From Albimonas sp036154955 (GTDB taxonomy: Bacteria; Pseudomonadota; Alphaproteobacteria; Rhodobacterales; Rhodobacteraceae): a DNA stretch of 64,000 nucleotides. Of this stretch, positions 52,520 through 60,564 are shown piece by piece. Numbering within the stretch: position 1 is the first letter of the stretch; each line of letters begins with the position of its first letter. The stretch is taken from NCBI GenBank assembly GCA_036154955.1, contig JAYZWL010000041.1, positions 18,207 through 82,206 of the forward strand. The letters are read 5' to 3'. Below the pieces are notes generated by a model. That model made no database searches. It was not told the origin of the DNA and saw only the letters and a list, made by a program, of their open reading frames with translations. The translations under genes were made by a program, and so were the position numbers.

Positions 52520-52693
52520 ATGCTGGGTTGGGCCCTGACTTTCCTGATCGTCGCGATCATCGCCGGCGTGCTGGGCTTCGGCGGCGTCGCCGCGGCCTCC
52601 GCGGGCATCGCCAAGATCCTGTTCTTCGTCTTCGTGGCGCTCTTCCTGATCGCCATGATCGCCCGCGCGGTGCGCGGTCGGCCGCCGGTCTGA
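52520..52693 (+). CDS. DUF1328 (UPF0391) small membrane protein
   Basis: This short gene encodes 57 residues, starting MLGWALTFLIVAIIAGVLGF and containing a second hydrophobic stretch (KILFFVFVALFLIAMIARAV). Two membrane segments separated by a small loop are the full DUF1328 layout. A GAAAGGAAC purine run precedes the ATG. Members are often stress-induced in alphaproteobacteria. The function is unknown. Confidence 0.88.
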   Translation: MLGWALTFLIVAIIAGVLGFGGVAAASAGIAKILFFVFVALFLIAMIARAVRGRPPV

Positions 52694-52894
52694 CCCCCGG
52701 CTGCGCGCGCGGGCCCGGAGGTCCGCGCCTGACGAAACCCGTCCGGCCGGCGCGCGTGGGGCGCGCCGCCGGATGGCGGGCCGGCCCGGGTTCCTCTCAT
52801 GCGGGGGCCGGGGCCGGCCTGAGGCATGTTCGGGGAGGCATGTTCGGGGGGTGAGTTCGCGCGCCCGAGCGCGCGCGAACGGGCCGCGCCGCGA

Positions 52895-52918
52895 GGCCCC
52901 GGGTCAAGCCCGGGGCGC
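52895..52918. repeat. family A single arm, copy A4
   Basis: A single right-type arm (24 bases, gtcaagccc in place of gtcaggccc) lies in the gap between DUF1328 and DUF427 genes, without its partner arm. Confidence 0.75.
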
Positions 52919-52975
52919 CTGCGCAGGAGGAGCGCCGCCCGCGTCGGCCGGAGGCCGGCGGCTGGAGCCGGTCTC

Positions 52976-53329
52976 CTACAGCTGCTCCACCGTCACCCGG
53001 CTTTCGTCGAAGGCGACGTGGCCGTCCAGATCCTCGGCCCCCGGCGCCGGGCTCTCCATCGCCCAGGCGGCGCCGCGGATCGCGCCGTTCATCGCCATGA
53101 TGTCGTAGAGCCGCACCACGCCCAGGCCCGGCCGGTCCTCGGTGGTCTGGGTGGCGTCGAGGAAGGTCAGGCCGGCGTCGTCGCGGGGGAACCAGACCTC
53201 GGGCGCCTCGGCCCCGGGCAGGGTGGACAGGCGGGCGCGGGCGGTCTCGGCGATCACCGCGCCCCAGGCGCGGACCACGCGGATCCCCGGCGCGGGGGCG
53301 ATGGCGGGGGCGGATGTCTGCTCGGTCAT
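52976..53329 (-). CDS. DUF427 domain-containing protein
   Basis: This 117-residue protein has the DUF427 pattern. The N-terminal half is IRVVRAWGAVIAETARARL and EVWFPRDDAGL. The terminal half is AIRGAAWAMESPAPGAEDLD with GHVAFDESRVTVEQL. The family is widespread with no proven function. It follows the aminopeptidase gene by 16 bp on the same strand, so co-transcription is likely. Confidence 0.82.
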   Translation of the reverse strand: MTEQTSAPAIAPAPGIRVVRAWGAVIAETARARLSTLPGAEAPEVWFPRDDAGLTFLDATQTTEDRPGLGVVRLYDIMAMNGAIRGAAWAMESPAPGAEDLDGHVAFDESRVTVEQL

Positions 53330-53345
53330 AGCGGGCCTTTCGGGC

Positions 53346-55160
53346 TCAGCCGGCGAGCGGCGCGCAGGCGGCGGTCAGCCAGGCGCGCTCGGCGGGGTCG
53401 GGCAGGAGGGGCGCGATCTCGGCCGCGACCCGGGCGTGATAGGCGTCCAGCCAGTCGCGCTGGGCCGGCTCCAGCAGCGCGGGCTCGATCAGCCGGCGGT
53501 CGATGGGCGCGAGGGTCAGCGTCTCGAATCCCAGCATCTCGCGGTCGCCGCCTTCGGGCACGGAGGGCGGCGTGACGATCAGCAGGTTCTCGATGCGGAT
53601 CCCGTATTCCCCCTCCCGGTAATAGCCCGGCTCGTCGGAGAGGATCATGCCCGTCTCCAGCGGCACGGTCGAGCGGCGAGACAGCGCGGCGGGGCCTTCG
53701 TGCACGCCCAGATAGGCGCCGACCCCGTGGCCGGTGCCGTGGTCGTAGTCGAGCCCGGCCCGCCACAGCGCGGCGCGGGCCATGGCGTCCAGGTCCCGGC
53801 CGGCGAGCCCCTTGGGCCAGCGGGCGCGGGCGATGTCGATCATGCCGCGCAGGACCAGCGTGAAGGCCCGCGCCGCGCCTGCCGGAACCGGGCCGGTGGC
53901 GAGGGTGCGGGTGATGTCGGTGGTGCCGTCCTGATACTGGGCGCCCGAATCGACCAGCACCAGGTCGCCGGGCGCGATGCGCCGGTCGGTGGCCTTGGTG
54001 ACCCGGTAATGCACGATGGCGCCGTCCGGCCCCGCCCCGCAGATGGTGTCGAAGGAGATGTCGCGCAGCAGGCCGGTTTCCCGCCGGAAGCCCTCCAGCG
54101 CCTGCACCACGTCGATTTCGGTCAGCCCGCCTTCGGGCGCGGTCAGCTCCAGCCAGCGCAGGAAGCGGGCCACCGCGGCGCCGTCGCGGCGATGCGCCTC
54201 GCGCGCGCCGTCGAGCTCGGCGTCGGTCTTGCGGGCCTTGGGCAGGACGCAGGGGTCCTGGCCGCGCTCCAGCTCCGCCCCCGCCGCCTCCAGCCGCTGG
54301 GAGACCCAGACCGGCGCCGTGGCCCGGTCCACCAGCACCTTGGCGCCGGCCAGTCCGTCGAGCGCGGGGCCGAGCGCCTCGGGGGCCGCGATCTCCACCT
54401 GGTTGCCCAGATGGGCGCGCACCTCGTCCGAGAGCTTGGCGGCGGCGATGAACAGCTGCGTCTCGCCCGAGGGGCGCAGCAGCGCGAAGGCGTGGGGGGC
54501 GGGCATCCGGGCCACGTCGGAGCCGCGAATGTTCAGGAGCCAGGCGAGGGAATCGGGCAGGGTGATCACCGCGGCGTCGATCCCCGCCTCCTCCAGCCCG
54601 CGGCCCAGCCGGGCGCGCTTGGCGGCGGAGCCCTCGCCGGCGAGATCCTCGGGATGCACGATCACGGCGCCCGTCGGCGGGGTGGGCTGATCGGCCCAGA
54701 TCCGGTCGACGAGGTTGTCGGAGGCGACCAGTTCCGCCCCCGCGCCTTCCGCCGCCTTGCGCAGCGACTCGAGCCCGTCATGGCCGTGCAGCCAGGGGTC
54801 GTAGGCGAGCTTCGCGCCCGGGCGCAGCGCGGTTTTCAGCCAGTCCTCGGGACGCTGGGTCTCGATCTGCACATAGTCGAAGGCGTCGCCGTCCACCTGG
54901 TCGCGGACCTGGAGCGTGTAGCGCCCGTCCACGCAGACCGCGGCCCGGTCGGCCAGCGCGATGGCGAGGCCGGCGGAGCCGGTGAAGCCGGTCAGCCAGG
55001 CGAGGCGCTGGTCGCGGGGGGCGACGTTCTCGCCCATATGGGCGTCGCCGCGAGGGACCAGAAAGCCGTCGACCCCGGCCCGCGCCATCTCGGCGCGCAG
55101 GGCGGCCAGGCGGGCGGGGCCGGCGGCGCGGTCGCCCTGGGTCTCGAAGCTCTGGAACAT
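53346..55160 (-). CDS. Xaa-Pro aminopeptidase (M24B family)
   Basis: The 604-residue enzyme has a three-domain aminopeptidase P layout: two creatinase-like N-terminal domains (DGFLVPRGDAHMGENVAPRD, LAWLLNIRGSDVARMPAPHA) and a C-terminal pita-bread domain. The dinuclear metal ligands are visible in DSGAQYQDGTTDITRT (two Asp), GTGHGVGAYLGVHEGP (His), and the Glu residues of SDEPGYYREGEYGIRIEN. It removes N-terminal residues ahead of proline and is cytoplasmic (no signal peptide). The long form (about 600 residues) is the one usual in alphaproteobacteria. Confidence 0.93.
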   Translation of the reverse strand: MFQSFETQGDRAAGPARLAALRAEMARAGVDGFLVPRGDAHMGENVAPRDQRLAWLTGFTGSAGLAIALADRAAVCVDGRYTLQVRDQVDGDAFDYVQIETQRPEDWLKTALRPGAKLAYDPWLHGHDGLESLRKAAEGAGAELVASDNLVDRIWADQPTPPTGAVIVHPEDLAGEGSAAKRARLGRGLEEAGIDAAVITLPDSLAWLLNIRGSDVARMPAPHAFALLRPSGETQLFIAAAKLSDEVRAHLGNQVEIAAPEALGPALDGLAGAKVLVDRATAPVWVSQRLEAAGAELERGQDPCVLPKARKTDAELDGAREAHRRDGAAVARFLRWLELTAPEGGLTEIDVVQALEGFRRETGLLRDISFDTICGAGPDGAIVHYRVTKATDRRIAPGDLVLVDSGAQYQDGTTDITRTLATGPVPAGAARAFTLVLRGMIDIARARWPKGLAGRDLDAMARAALWRAGLDYDHGTGHGVGAYLGVHEGPAALSRRSTVPLETGMILSDEPGYYREGEYGIRIENLLIVTPPSVPEGGDREMLGFETLTLAPIDRRLIEPALLEPAQRDWLDAYHARVAAEIAPLLPDPAERAWLTAACAPLAG

Positions 55161-55252
55161 GCATGGCCTCCGCTGGTTGGTGCGGGGGCGAGGCTAGGGC
55201 CAAAGCCGCGCGCTTGAAAGCCCGCGCGGGGGGCGTCGCCGGGGCGGGGACG

Positions 55253-56125
55253 TCAGGTGGCGGGCCAGGCGAGCAGCCGCTTGCGCTCCATCGCGTAGGC
55301 CACCGGCTCCCACCCCACGATCACCGCCATCCGGGCGCCGTCGGGGCGGGTGAGATAGAGCCGTTCCTTGCGGCGCCCGCGCTCGAACCCTTCGGCGATG
55401 GCGCGGCCGGTCCAGGTCTGGCCGGCCAGCAGCAGGGTCGCCGCGCCGTCCTCGGCGATGCGGGCTTCGCCGGGCACGCCGTCGGGGGTGGGGCGCAGCA
55501 TCAGGCGACGTTCGCCGACCCGGTCGGGCGATTCCACCGCCACCATCGCCAGGTCGATGCCCGCCTGCCGCGACACCAGCCGGGCCGAGACCCCGGGGGC
55601 GTACTGGAACGCGGCCGGCGGGGCCAGCAGCGTGTCCCCCGCCGCCAGCAGCCGGCAGCCGCAGCCCGGCGCGGCGGGCGGGGAGAGGGCGTCGAGCTGG
55701 GCGAGGCAGAAGCGCAGCGCCCCTTCGGCGGCGCCCAGAAGCTCCGGGGCGGCGGCCGCGGCGCGGGCCGGGCACTGCGCGGCGGGGTCGCCCTCGGCCA
55801 GCGCCACCGGGCCTGCGATCAGCTCCAGCGCGCGGCCCTCGGGCGAATCGTGAATGAGCGGAACCGCGGCGCCTTCGACCCGCCGGGGCCTGTAGCCGGG
55901 GGTGAGATGCGGCTCCTCGACGATTCGCGCCGCAACCCGCGCGACCTCCGCCACCGCGGATTCCGAACTCGCCCGCAGCGCCGGCGCCCCTCCGCCCAGG
56001 GGCGCGAATATGAACGACCTGGCTTCACGTTCACGGGAATCCGGTTGATTCTGAACGGAAGTGCAGGCTGTCAACACCAGGGCCGCGACCACGAGACCGA
56101 GCTTAAAAGGTGGACGTTTCAGCAT
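55253..56125 (-). CDS. putative lipoprotein of unknown function
   Basis: The start MLKRPPFKLGLVVAALVLTAC gives a lipoprotein signal with Cys21. After it come 270 residues that I do not recognise, with several Cys (GCGCRLLAAGD) and Tyr/Pro-containing strands (AGDTLLAPPAAFQYAP, ERLYLTRPDGARMAVIVGWE). The ATG at 56125 is preferred over one 42 bases upstream because the signal peptide begins there. It lies 92 bp upstream of the aminopeptidase start, in the same direction. Confidence 0.7.
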   Translation of the reverse strand: MLKRPPFKLGLVVAALVLTACTSVQNQPDSREREARSFIFAPLGGGAPALRASSESAVAEVARVAARIVEEPHLTPGYRPRRVEGAAVPLIHDSPEGRALELIAGPVALAEGDPAAQCPARAAAAAPELLGAAEGALRFCLAQLDALSPPAAPGCGCRLLAAGDTLLAPPAAFQYAPGVSARLVSRQAGIDLAMVAVESPDRVGERRLMLRPTPDGVPGEARIAEDGAATLLLAGQTWTGRAIAEGFERGRRKERLYLTRPDGARMAVIVGWEPVAYAMERKRLLAWPAT

Positions 56126-56272
56126 TTTCGGGCCATCTAGGTCAGGGGAAGCGACGTGGGCGCGCAAACGCGCATTTTGTTGCGATACGTCACATGAATG
56201 ACGTATATCGAACCATCGGGTAAGGCACGTTCAGAGTCTGGGGTTAGGTATTTGACTGGGGAAGTCATCAAG
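56126..56272 (+). promoter_or_regulatory. divergent promoter region and leader of the cold-shock gene
   Basis: TTGCGA (56180-56185), 18 bp and TATATC (56204-56209) form a good promoter for the cold-shock gene. Because the -10 box lies downstream of the ATG at 56198, that ATG cannot be used if this promoter is right. The start at 56273 fits instead, leaving a leader of about 55 bases. Confidence 0.45.
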
Positions 56273-56791
56273 GTGTCCCGGTTCGTGACCGGCAAGGTCA
56301 AGTGGTATGACGCCGAAAAAGGGTATGGCTTCGTCGTTCCGGCCGAGGGCGGGCCGGACGTGATGGTGCACGCGGCTTGCGTGCGCGCGGCGGGGCTCAC
56401 CCATCTCGAAGAAGGCGCGAAAGTCTCGCTCACCGTGGTCAGGGGCGACCGCGGTCTGCAGGCGACGGAAGTCGTCGGGGTCGTCGACGCGGAGGAGGTC
56501 GAGGAGACCGCCGAAGCCAAGGAGGCCCGGCCGACCGAAATCGCCGCCGAGGCCGAGCCGCAGGGGGAGTTCCTTGCGGCCCGCGTCAAGTGGTTCAACA
56601 AGCAGAAGGGGTTCGGGTTCCTCAACGTGTTCGGGGATCCGGCCGACGTCTTCGTCCATATGGAGACCCTGCGCCGTCACGGCTTCCAGGATCTCCAGCC
56701 GGGCGAAGCCCTCTGCGTTCGTCTGGTCGAAGGCCCCCGCGGGGCCATGGCCGGCGAGATCTGCCGCTGGGAGGAGGTCGTGCGCACGTGA
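56273..56791 (+). CDS. cold-shock protein with two CSD domains
   Basis: Two cold-shock domains are joined by an acidic linker. CSD1 (about residues 4-70) has VKWYDAEKGYGFVVP and a variant RNP2 VMVHAACV. The linker is Glu/Ala-rich (EEVEETAEAKEARPTEIAAE). CSD2 (about residues 105-170) has VKWFNKQKGFGFLNV and VFVHMETLRRHG. Cold-shock domains bind single-stranded RNA and DNA. The GTG at 56273 (172 residues) is chosen because of the promoter position and the upstream GGGGAAG. ATG 56198 is the alternative. The stop overlaps the DUF192 start (GTGA). Confidence 0.88.
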   Translation: MSRFVTGKVKWYDAEKGYGFVVPAEGGPDVMVHAACVRAAGLTHLEEGAKVSLTVVRGDRGLQATEVVGVVDAEEVEETAEAKEARPTEIAAEAEPQGEFLAARVKWFNKQKGFGFLNVFGDPADVFVHMETLRRHGFQDLQPGEALCVRLVEGPRGAMAGEICRWEEVVRT

Positions 56792-57318
56792 CCTGCGCGC
56801 GGCGCCCGTCGGCCGCCGGATGTCGGCGCGTCCGGGGCGACGGTTTCCGGCTGGCTCTGGCCGGCGCGATGGCGGCGATCTTCGCTGCGGGCGCGCCGGG
56901 ACAGGCCGCGGCCGGACCCTGCCGGGAGGACCAGATCGATCTGCGCGGCCCGCAGGGCGCCGCGCGCTTCGTCGTGGAAATCGCCGACGATGACGAGGAA
57001 CGCGCCCGCGGCCTGATGTTCCGGGAGGAGATGGCGGCGTCGCACGGCATGCTGTTCCTGTTCGACCCGCCGCGCCCTGTCGCGTTCTGGATGCGCAACA
57101 CGCCCCTGCCGCTCGACCTGATCTTCATGGACGCGGCCGGGCGGGTGCTGAACGTCATCGCCGACGCCACGCCGTTTTCGGAAGAGCATCTGCCCTCCGA
57201 CGGGGTGACCCGCGCGGTGCTGGAGGTGAACGCCGGCCTCGCCGCCCGCTACGGCATCGGGCCGGGGACGCAGGCGCGCCATCCGGGATTCGGCGAGGAC
57301 GCCGACTGGCCCTGCTGA
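56788..57318 (+). CDS. DUF192 domain-containing exported protein
   Basis: The 176-residue protein begins with a signal peptide (RLALAGAMAAIFAAGAPGQAAA). The DUF192 core is FVVEIADDDEERARGLMFREE, GMLFLFDPPRPVAFWMRNT and LPLDLIFMDAAGRV. A VLEVNAGLAARYGI segment lies near the C-terminus. The family is periplasmic or secreted with unknown function. It is translationally coupled to the double-CSD gene by a GTGA overlap, an arrangement I recall from other alphaproteobacteria. Confidence 0.87.
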   Translation: MTCARRPSAAGCRRVRGDGFRLALAGAMAAIFAAGAPGQAAAGPCREDQIDLRGPQGAARFVVEIADDDEERARGLMFREEMAASHGMLFLFDPPRPVAFWMRNTPLPLDLIFMDAAGRVLNVIADATPFSEEHLPSDGVTRAVLEVNAGLAARYGIGPGTQARHPGFGEDADWPC

Positions 57319-57359
57319 GGCGGCGGCGGCCGAAATCCTGAACGGCCGTGACCGATGGC

Positions 57360-57431
57360 GCGCCCCGGGTTTGACCTCGGGCCTCGCGCGGGCGGCCGGC
57401 GTCGGGAGGCCCCGGGTCAGGCCCGGGGCGC
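57360..57431. repeat. family A inverted repeat, copy A5
   Basis: Arms lie at 57360-57383 and 57408-57431. The left arm has two changes (tttgacctc). It sits after the DUF192 stop in a 314-bp gap (57319-57632) before tRNA-Pro that otherwise holds repeat B2 and GC-rich sequence. Confidence 0.85.
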
Positions 57432-57493
57432 GCGGGCGGCCGCCGGTTCGCCGCCCCCCCCGCGCGGAGCGTCTTGTTCACAAGCGGCGCCAG

Positions 57494-57529
57494 CCCCCTC
57501 CCTACCCTCCCCCGCAGGCGGGGGAGGGG
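57494..57529. repeat. family B hairpin repeat, copy B2
   Basis: ccctcccccgc (57505-57515) pairs with gcgggggaggg (57518-57528), with a two-base loop and a ccccctccc lead-in like B1. It lies on the left side of tRNA-Pro. Confidence 0.7.
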
Positions 57530-57632
57530 CGTGGGCGGGAAGGGCGGCGCCGGGTTCGGGGCCGGGCTTTCCGCGCCGCCGCGGATCCGCGGCCTTGTGC
57601 GGGGCCGCGGCAACGGCTATCCGGGGGCGCGT

Positions 57633-57709
57633 CGGGGCGTAGCGTAGTCTGGTAGCGCGCCGGTTTTGGGAACCGGAGGCCGCGAGTTCGAATCTCGCCG
57701 CCCCGACCA
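57633..57709 (+). tRNA. tRNA-Pro (anticodon TGG)
   Basis: A full cloverleaf of 77 bases with encoded CCA. The acceptor CGGGGCG pairs with CGCCCCG, the D-arm contains GTAGTCTGGTAG, and the anticodon stem CCGGT/ACCGG encloses the loop TTTGGGA, giving anticodon TGG. The T-arm GCGAG-TTCGAAT-CTCGC is canonical. No integrase lies nearby. Confidence 0.97.
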
Positions 57710-57754
57710 GCCTCTCCCCTCTCTTCATCCGGGCATGACGGGCGCCATGAGCGC

Positions 57755-57790
57755 CCCTCCCCCGCCTGCGGGGGAGGGTGGGGAGGGGGG
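57755..57790. repeat. family B hairpin repeat, copy B3 (opposite orientation)
   Basis: The same 11-bp stem is followed, rather than preceded, by the G-rich flank (tggggaggggg), so it is inverted relative to B1 and B2. B2 and B3 bracket tRNA-Pro. Confidence 0.7.
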
Positions 57791-57822
57791 TGTCGCAGGT
57801 CGCGAGGGCCGGGCGCGCCGCC

Positions 57823-58791
57823 TCAGACCGGGTCCTGCTTCTCCGCGAGCCGCCGCTTGGCCAGCGCGCAATCGGCGTGCATCTGCGCGATCAGCGGCTC
57901 GATCCCGTCGAATTTCAGCTCGTCGCGCAGGTAGCTGACCAGCGCCACCGAGATCTCCGCCCCGTAGAGGTCGCCGGAGAAGTCGAAGAGATAGGTCTCC
58001 AGGTTCGGCGCGTTGACCCCGAAGGTCGGCCGCACCCCGAGGCTCGCAGCGCCCCCGTAGGTCCCCGCATGGGGGCCGGTCAGCACCCTGACCTCCACCG
58101 CGTAGACCCCGAATTTCGGCAGCAGCAGCCCGTCCAGCGCCAGATTGGCGGTGGGGAAGCCCAGGTCGCGCCCGCGTTTGTCGCCATGCGCCACCACCCC
58201 GTCGATGCGGTGCCAGTGGCCGAGCATGGCGGCAGCCGCCTCCGGATGGCCGGCGACCAGCGCCTCGCGGATGGCGGTGGAGGAGACGCGGGCCGCCTCG
58301 CCCCCCGCCGTCTCGCCGGCCAGCATCGGGGCGGCGGTGACCTCGAAGCCGTATTTCGCGCCGAACCGCGCCAGCGCCTCCGCATCGCCGCCGCGGGCCT
58401 TGCCGAAGCGGAAATCCTCGCCGACCACCACGTGCGACAGGCCGAGGCCCCGGGCCAGCACGTCGCGGGCGAAGACCTCCGCCTCCAGTCCCGCCAGCGC
58501 CTTGTCGAAGGGCAGGGCGAAGAGGATGTCCACCCCGATCCGCTCCAGCCGATGGGCGCGCGACGCGGCGTTCATCAGCCGGAAGGGCGGGGCGTCGGGG
58601 GCGAAGACCTGTCGGGGATGCGGCTCGAACGTCACCACGCCGAGCGGCGCCCCCCGTCCGGAGGCGCCGGGCCGCCGCGCCAGGTCGATGACCGAGCGGT
58701 GGCCGCGATGCACGCCGTCGAAATTCCCCATGGCGGCGGAGGCGCCGCGGTCCTCGGGCCGCACCTCGGCCACGGAATGGATGACCCGCAT
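57823..58791 (-). CDS. ribF: bifunctional riboflavin kinase/FAD synthetase
   Basis: RibF phosphorylates riboflavin to FMN and adenylates FMN to FAD. The N-terminal nucleotidyl-transferase domain shows AAMGNFDGVHRGHRSVI, VVTFEPHPRQVF, VVVGEDFRFGKARGGDAEAL and VSSTAIREAL. The C-terminal kinase domain shows HGDKRGRDLGFPTANLAL, GVYAVEV, SLGVRPTFG and LYGAEISVALVSYLRDELKF. The 322-residue length is normal. Confidence 0.95.
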   Translation of the reverse strand: MRVIHSVAEVRPEDRGASAAMGNFDGVHRGHRSVIDLARRPGASGRGAPLGVVTFEPHPRQVFAPDAPPFRLMNAASRAHRLERIGVDILFALPFDKALAGLEAEVFARDVLARGLGLSHVVVGEDFRFGKARGGDAEALARFGAKYGFEVTAAPMLAGETAGGEAARVSSTAIREALVAGHPEAAAAMLGHWHRIDGVVAHGDKRGRDLGFPTANLALDGLLLPKFGVYAVEVRVLTGPHAGTYGGAASLGVRPTFGVNAPNLETYLFDFSGDLYGAEISVALVSYLRDELKFDGIEPLIAQMHADCALAKRRLAEKQDPV

Positions 58792-58847
58792 CGTCTCCCC
58801 GGTTTCCGGCCTTCTGACGAACGCCGCAGGAGCGGGACGCGCGGGCC

Positions 58848-59291
58848 TCAGTCGAACTTGGCGGAGGGCGCGAGCACCAGCGCCTCGCCCTTCAGCACGA
58901 CCCTATCGCCCACGCGGCAGGCGCAATCAAGGGTGACGCGGCGCTTGGCGTGCTCGATCTCGCGCACCGTGACCCGCGCCTCGACCGTGTCGCCGGGGCG
59001 CACGGGGGCGAGGAATTTCATGGTCTGGCCCATATAGACCGTGCCATGGCCGGGCAGCTGCTCTCCGATCACGGCGGAGACGAGGCCCGCGGTCAGCATC
59101 CCGTGGGCGATGCGGCCGCCGAAGATGGTGTCCTGGGCGTAGGCGTCGTCGAGATGCACCGGGTTGCGGTCGGTGGACACCTCCGCGAACAGCTCGATGT
59201 CGCGATCGGTGATGGTCTTCAGCAGATAGCGGGACATGCCGATCTCCATGTCCTCGATGCAGATCGTGCCGCGGGGGAGGTTGTCCAGCAT
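58848..59291 (-). CDS. MaoC-like (R)-specific enoyl-CoA hydratase
   Basis: This 147-residue hotdog-fold protein has the hydratase-2 motif. FAEVSTDRNPVHLDDAYA is followed by TIFGGRIAHGMLTAGLVSAV, containing the catalytic Asp and His. The likely reaction is (R)-specific hydration of enoyl-CoA. Some relatives act as other dehydratases. The start at 59291 (MLDNLPRGTICIEDMEIG) is preferred over 59342 because a GGAG lies 9 bases upstream of it and the first 17 residues of the longer form look non-coding. Confidence 0.85.
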   Translation of the reverse strand: MLDNLPRGTICIEDMEIGMSRYLLKTITDRDIELFAEVSTDRNPVHLDDAYAQDTIFGGRIAHGMLTAGLVSAVIGEQLPGHGTVYMGQTMKFLAPVRPGDTVEARVTVREIEHAKRRVTLDCACRVGDRVVLKGEALVLAPSAKFD

Positions 59292-59447
59292 GGCGTCGCG
59301 CTCCGGGTTGGGAGGGGACGGAATCGGCCCCTCGTGTTGCATTGCACATAGCGCGACGACGATGGGTGCGCAACTATCTTGCGCAATATAGTGCGTAAGG
59401 ATGCCTGAAAGTCGTAAGAATGTTTCGCGATGATCCGGGCCGGCGGA

Positions 59448-60383
59448 TCAGCGGCATCCGTGGAACTCGGTGGCCCGGCCCGGCTCGACCAGGGTGACGG
59501 TGATCGCGTCGCGGTCGATCCAGGTTCCGGCCCCCGGCGAGACCCGGGCGGCGAGCCGCAGCCCGCCGGGCGCGGGCGAGAGGCTGGCGGGCGCGAAGAG
59601 CCCGGGCTCCGCCCCCTCCACCACCGCGACCGTGCCCTCCGGCACCGGCCCCGGCAGATGCAGGTCGACCTCCAGGCGGCGGTCGAGGCGGGAGCCGCCC
59701 TCCGCCCCCTTGTGGGCGCCGGAGACCCGCAGCCCGCAGCCCGACAGCGCGGCGCCCGCCGTTTCCGCCGGGCGGGGCAGGTCGGCCAGCGCGGCGCGGA
59801 TCGGGCCCGCGTCCGCGGCGAGCGCCGGCGGCAGGTCCAGCGCCATGTCGGCCATCTCCGGCACGCAGATGTCGGAACAGACCCCGTAGGCGAAGCTGAG
59901 CCGCAGGGCGACGGGGCGGGTCGGGTCCGTCGGCGTGATCTCCAGCGGCAGGACCACGTCGCCCTTGTAGCCGAGCGTCGTCATGCCGAAGCTTTCGAAG
60001 GCGTGGGGGCGGGGCCAGCGCACGGCGACGGCGGCGACGTTGTCGGAGGCGGACCAGTCGAATTCCGGCGGGATGCCGGCGTCGCCGGGCACGCGCCAGT
60101 AGGTCTTCCAGCCGGGATCGAGCGCGATGCGCAGCCCCGCCACCCGCGCCCCGGCCTGCGTCGGCCAGCCGGCGAGCAGGGCGGTGCGGGACCGCTGCCC
60201 TTCGGCCGTCGCTGCGGGGGCGGCGGGCGGGGCCTGGGTGACCCGCCAGGCGGCGAGCAGCCCGCCGCCGGCCGCGGCGGGGCCGGGGTCGAGACCGAAG
60301 CCGAGCGCGACGGCGCAGACGAGGGCCGCGGCGGCGGCGCGGCGGCGGGCGGAGGCGGCGGAGAGGAGCGGGGCGGCGATCAT
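59448..60383 (-). CDS. DsbD N-terminal-domain-like exported protein
   Basis: This 311-residue protein has a signal-like hydrophobic N-terminus (AAAAALVCAVALGFGLDPGPAAA) and the immunoglobulin-like domain of DsbD/ScsB proteins. It shows GLRIALDPGWKTYWRVPGDA, GIPPEFDWSASDNV, and the Cys pair in SFAYGVCSDICVPE. The transmembrane and thioredoxin domains of full DsbD are absent. A periplasmic thiol-relay role is likely but unproven. Met at 60395 is an alternative start. Confidence 0.8.
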   Translation of the reverse strand: MIAAPLLSAASARRRAAAAALVCAVALGFGLDPGPAAAGGGLLAAWRVTQAPPAAPAATAEGQRSRTALLAGWPTQAGARVAGLRIALDPGWKTYWRVPGDAGIPPEFDWSASDNVAAVAVRWPRPHAFESFGMTTLGYKGDVVLPLEITPTDPTRPVALRLSFAYGVCSDICVPEMADMALDLPPALAADAGPIRAALADLPRPAETAGAALSGCGLRVSGAHKGAEGGSRLDRRLEVDLHLPGPVPEGTVAVVEGAEPGLFAPASLSPAPGGLRLAARVSPGAGTWIDRDAITVTLVEPGRATEFHGCR

Positions 60384-60564
60384 GGCCCTTCCCATAGCGC
60401 GTCGCGGGCCGGGGTCGAAGTCACGATGCGGGGAACCGGGCGTGGGCGGCGCGGGCGAGGGGCGCGGCCGTTCGCCGGGATCGGTTCGCCGCCGGCGGCG
60501 GGGATCCGATTCTTTTGCGGATCGCCCGTTGATCGCGCCCGGGGGGAAGTCCACTATCCTTCTC

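Noticed and set aside
56198..56272. ATG at 56198 as the start of the cold-shock protein
   Set aside because: The best promoter -10 box lies downstream of it, and the added 25 residues do not resemble a cold-shock domain.
57319..57655. Possible small genes before tRNA-Pro
   Set aside because: All candidate frames overlap repeats A5 and B2 and have no ribosome site or motif.
57633..57709. tRNA-Pro as an integration site for a mobile island
   Set aside because: No integrase gene and no duplicated tRNA 3' end were found in the window.
59292..59342. Longer start for the MaoC-like hydratase
   Set aside because: There is no ribosome site before 59342, and the extra residues look like untranslated leader.
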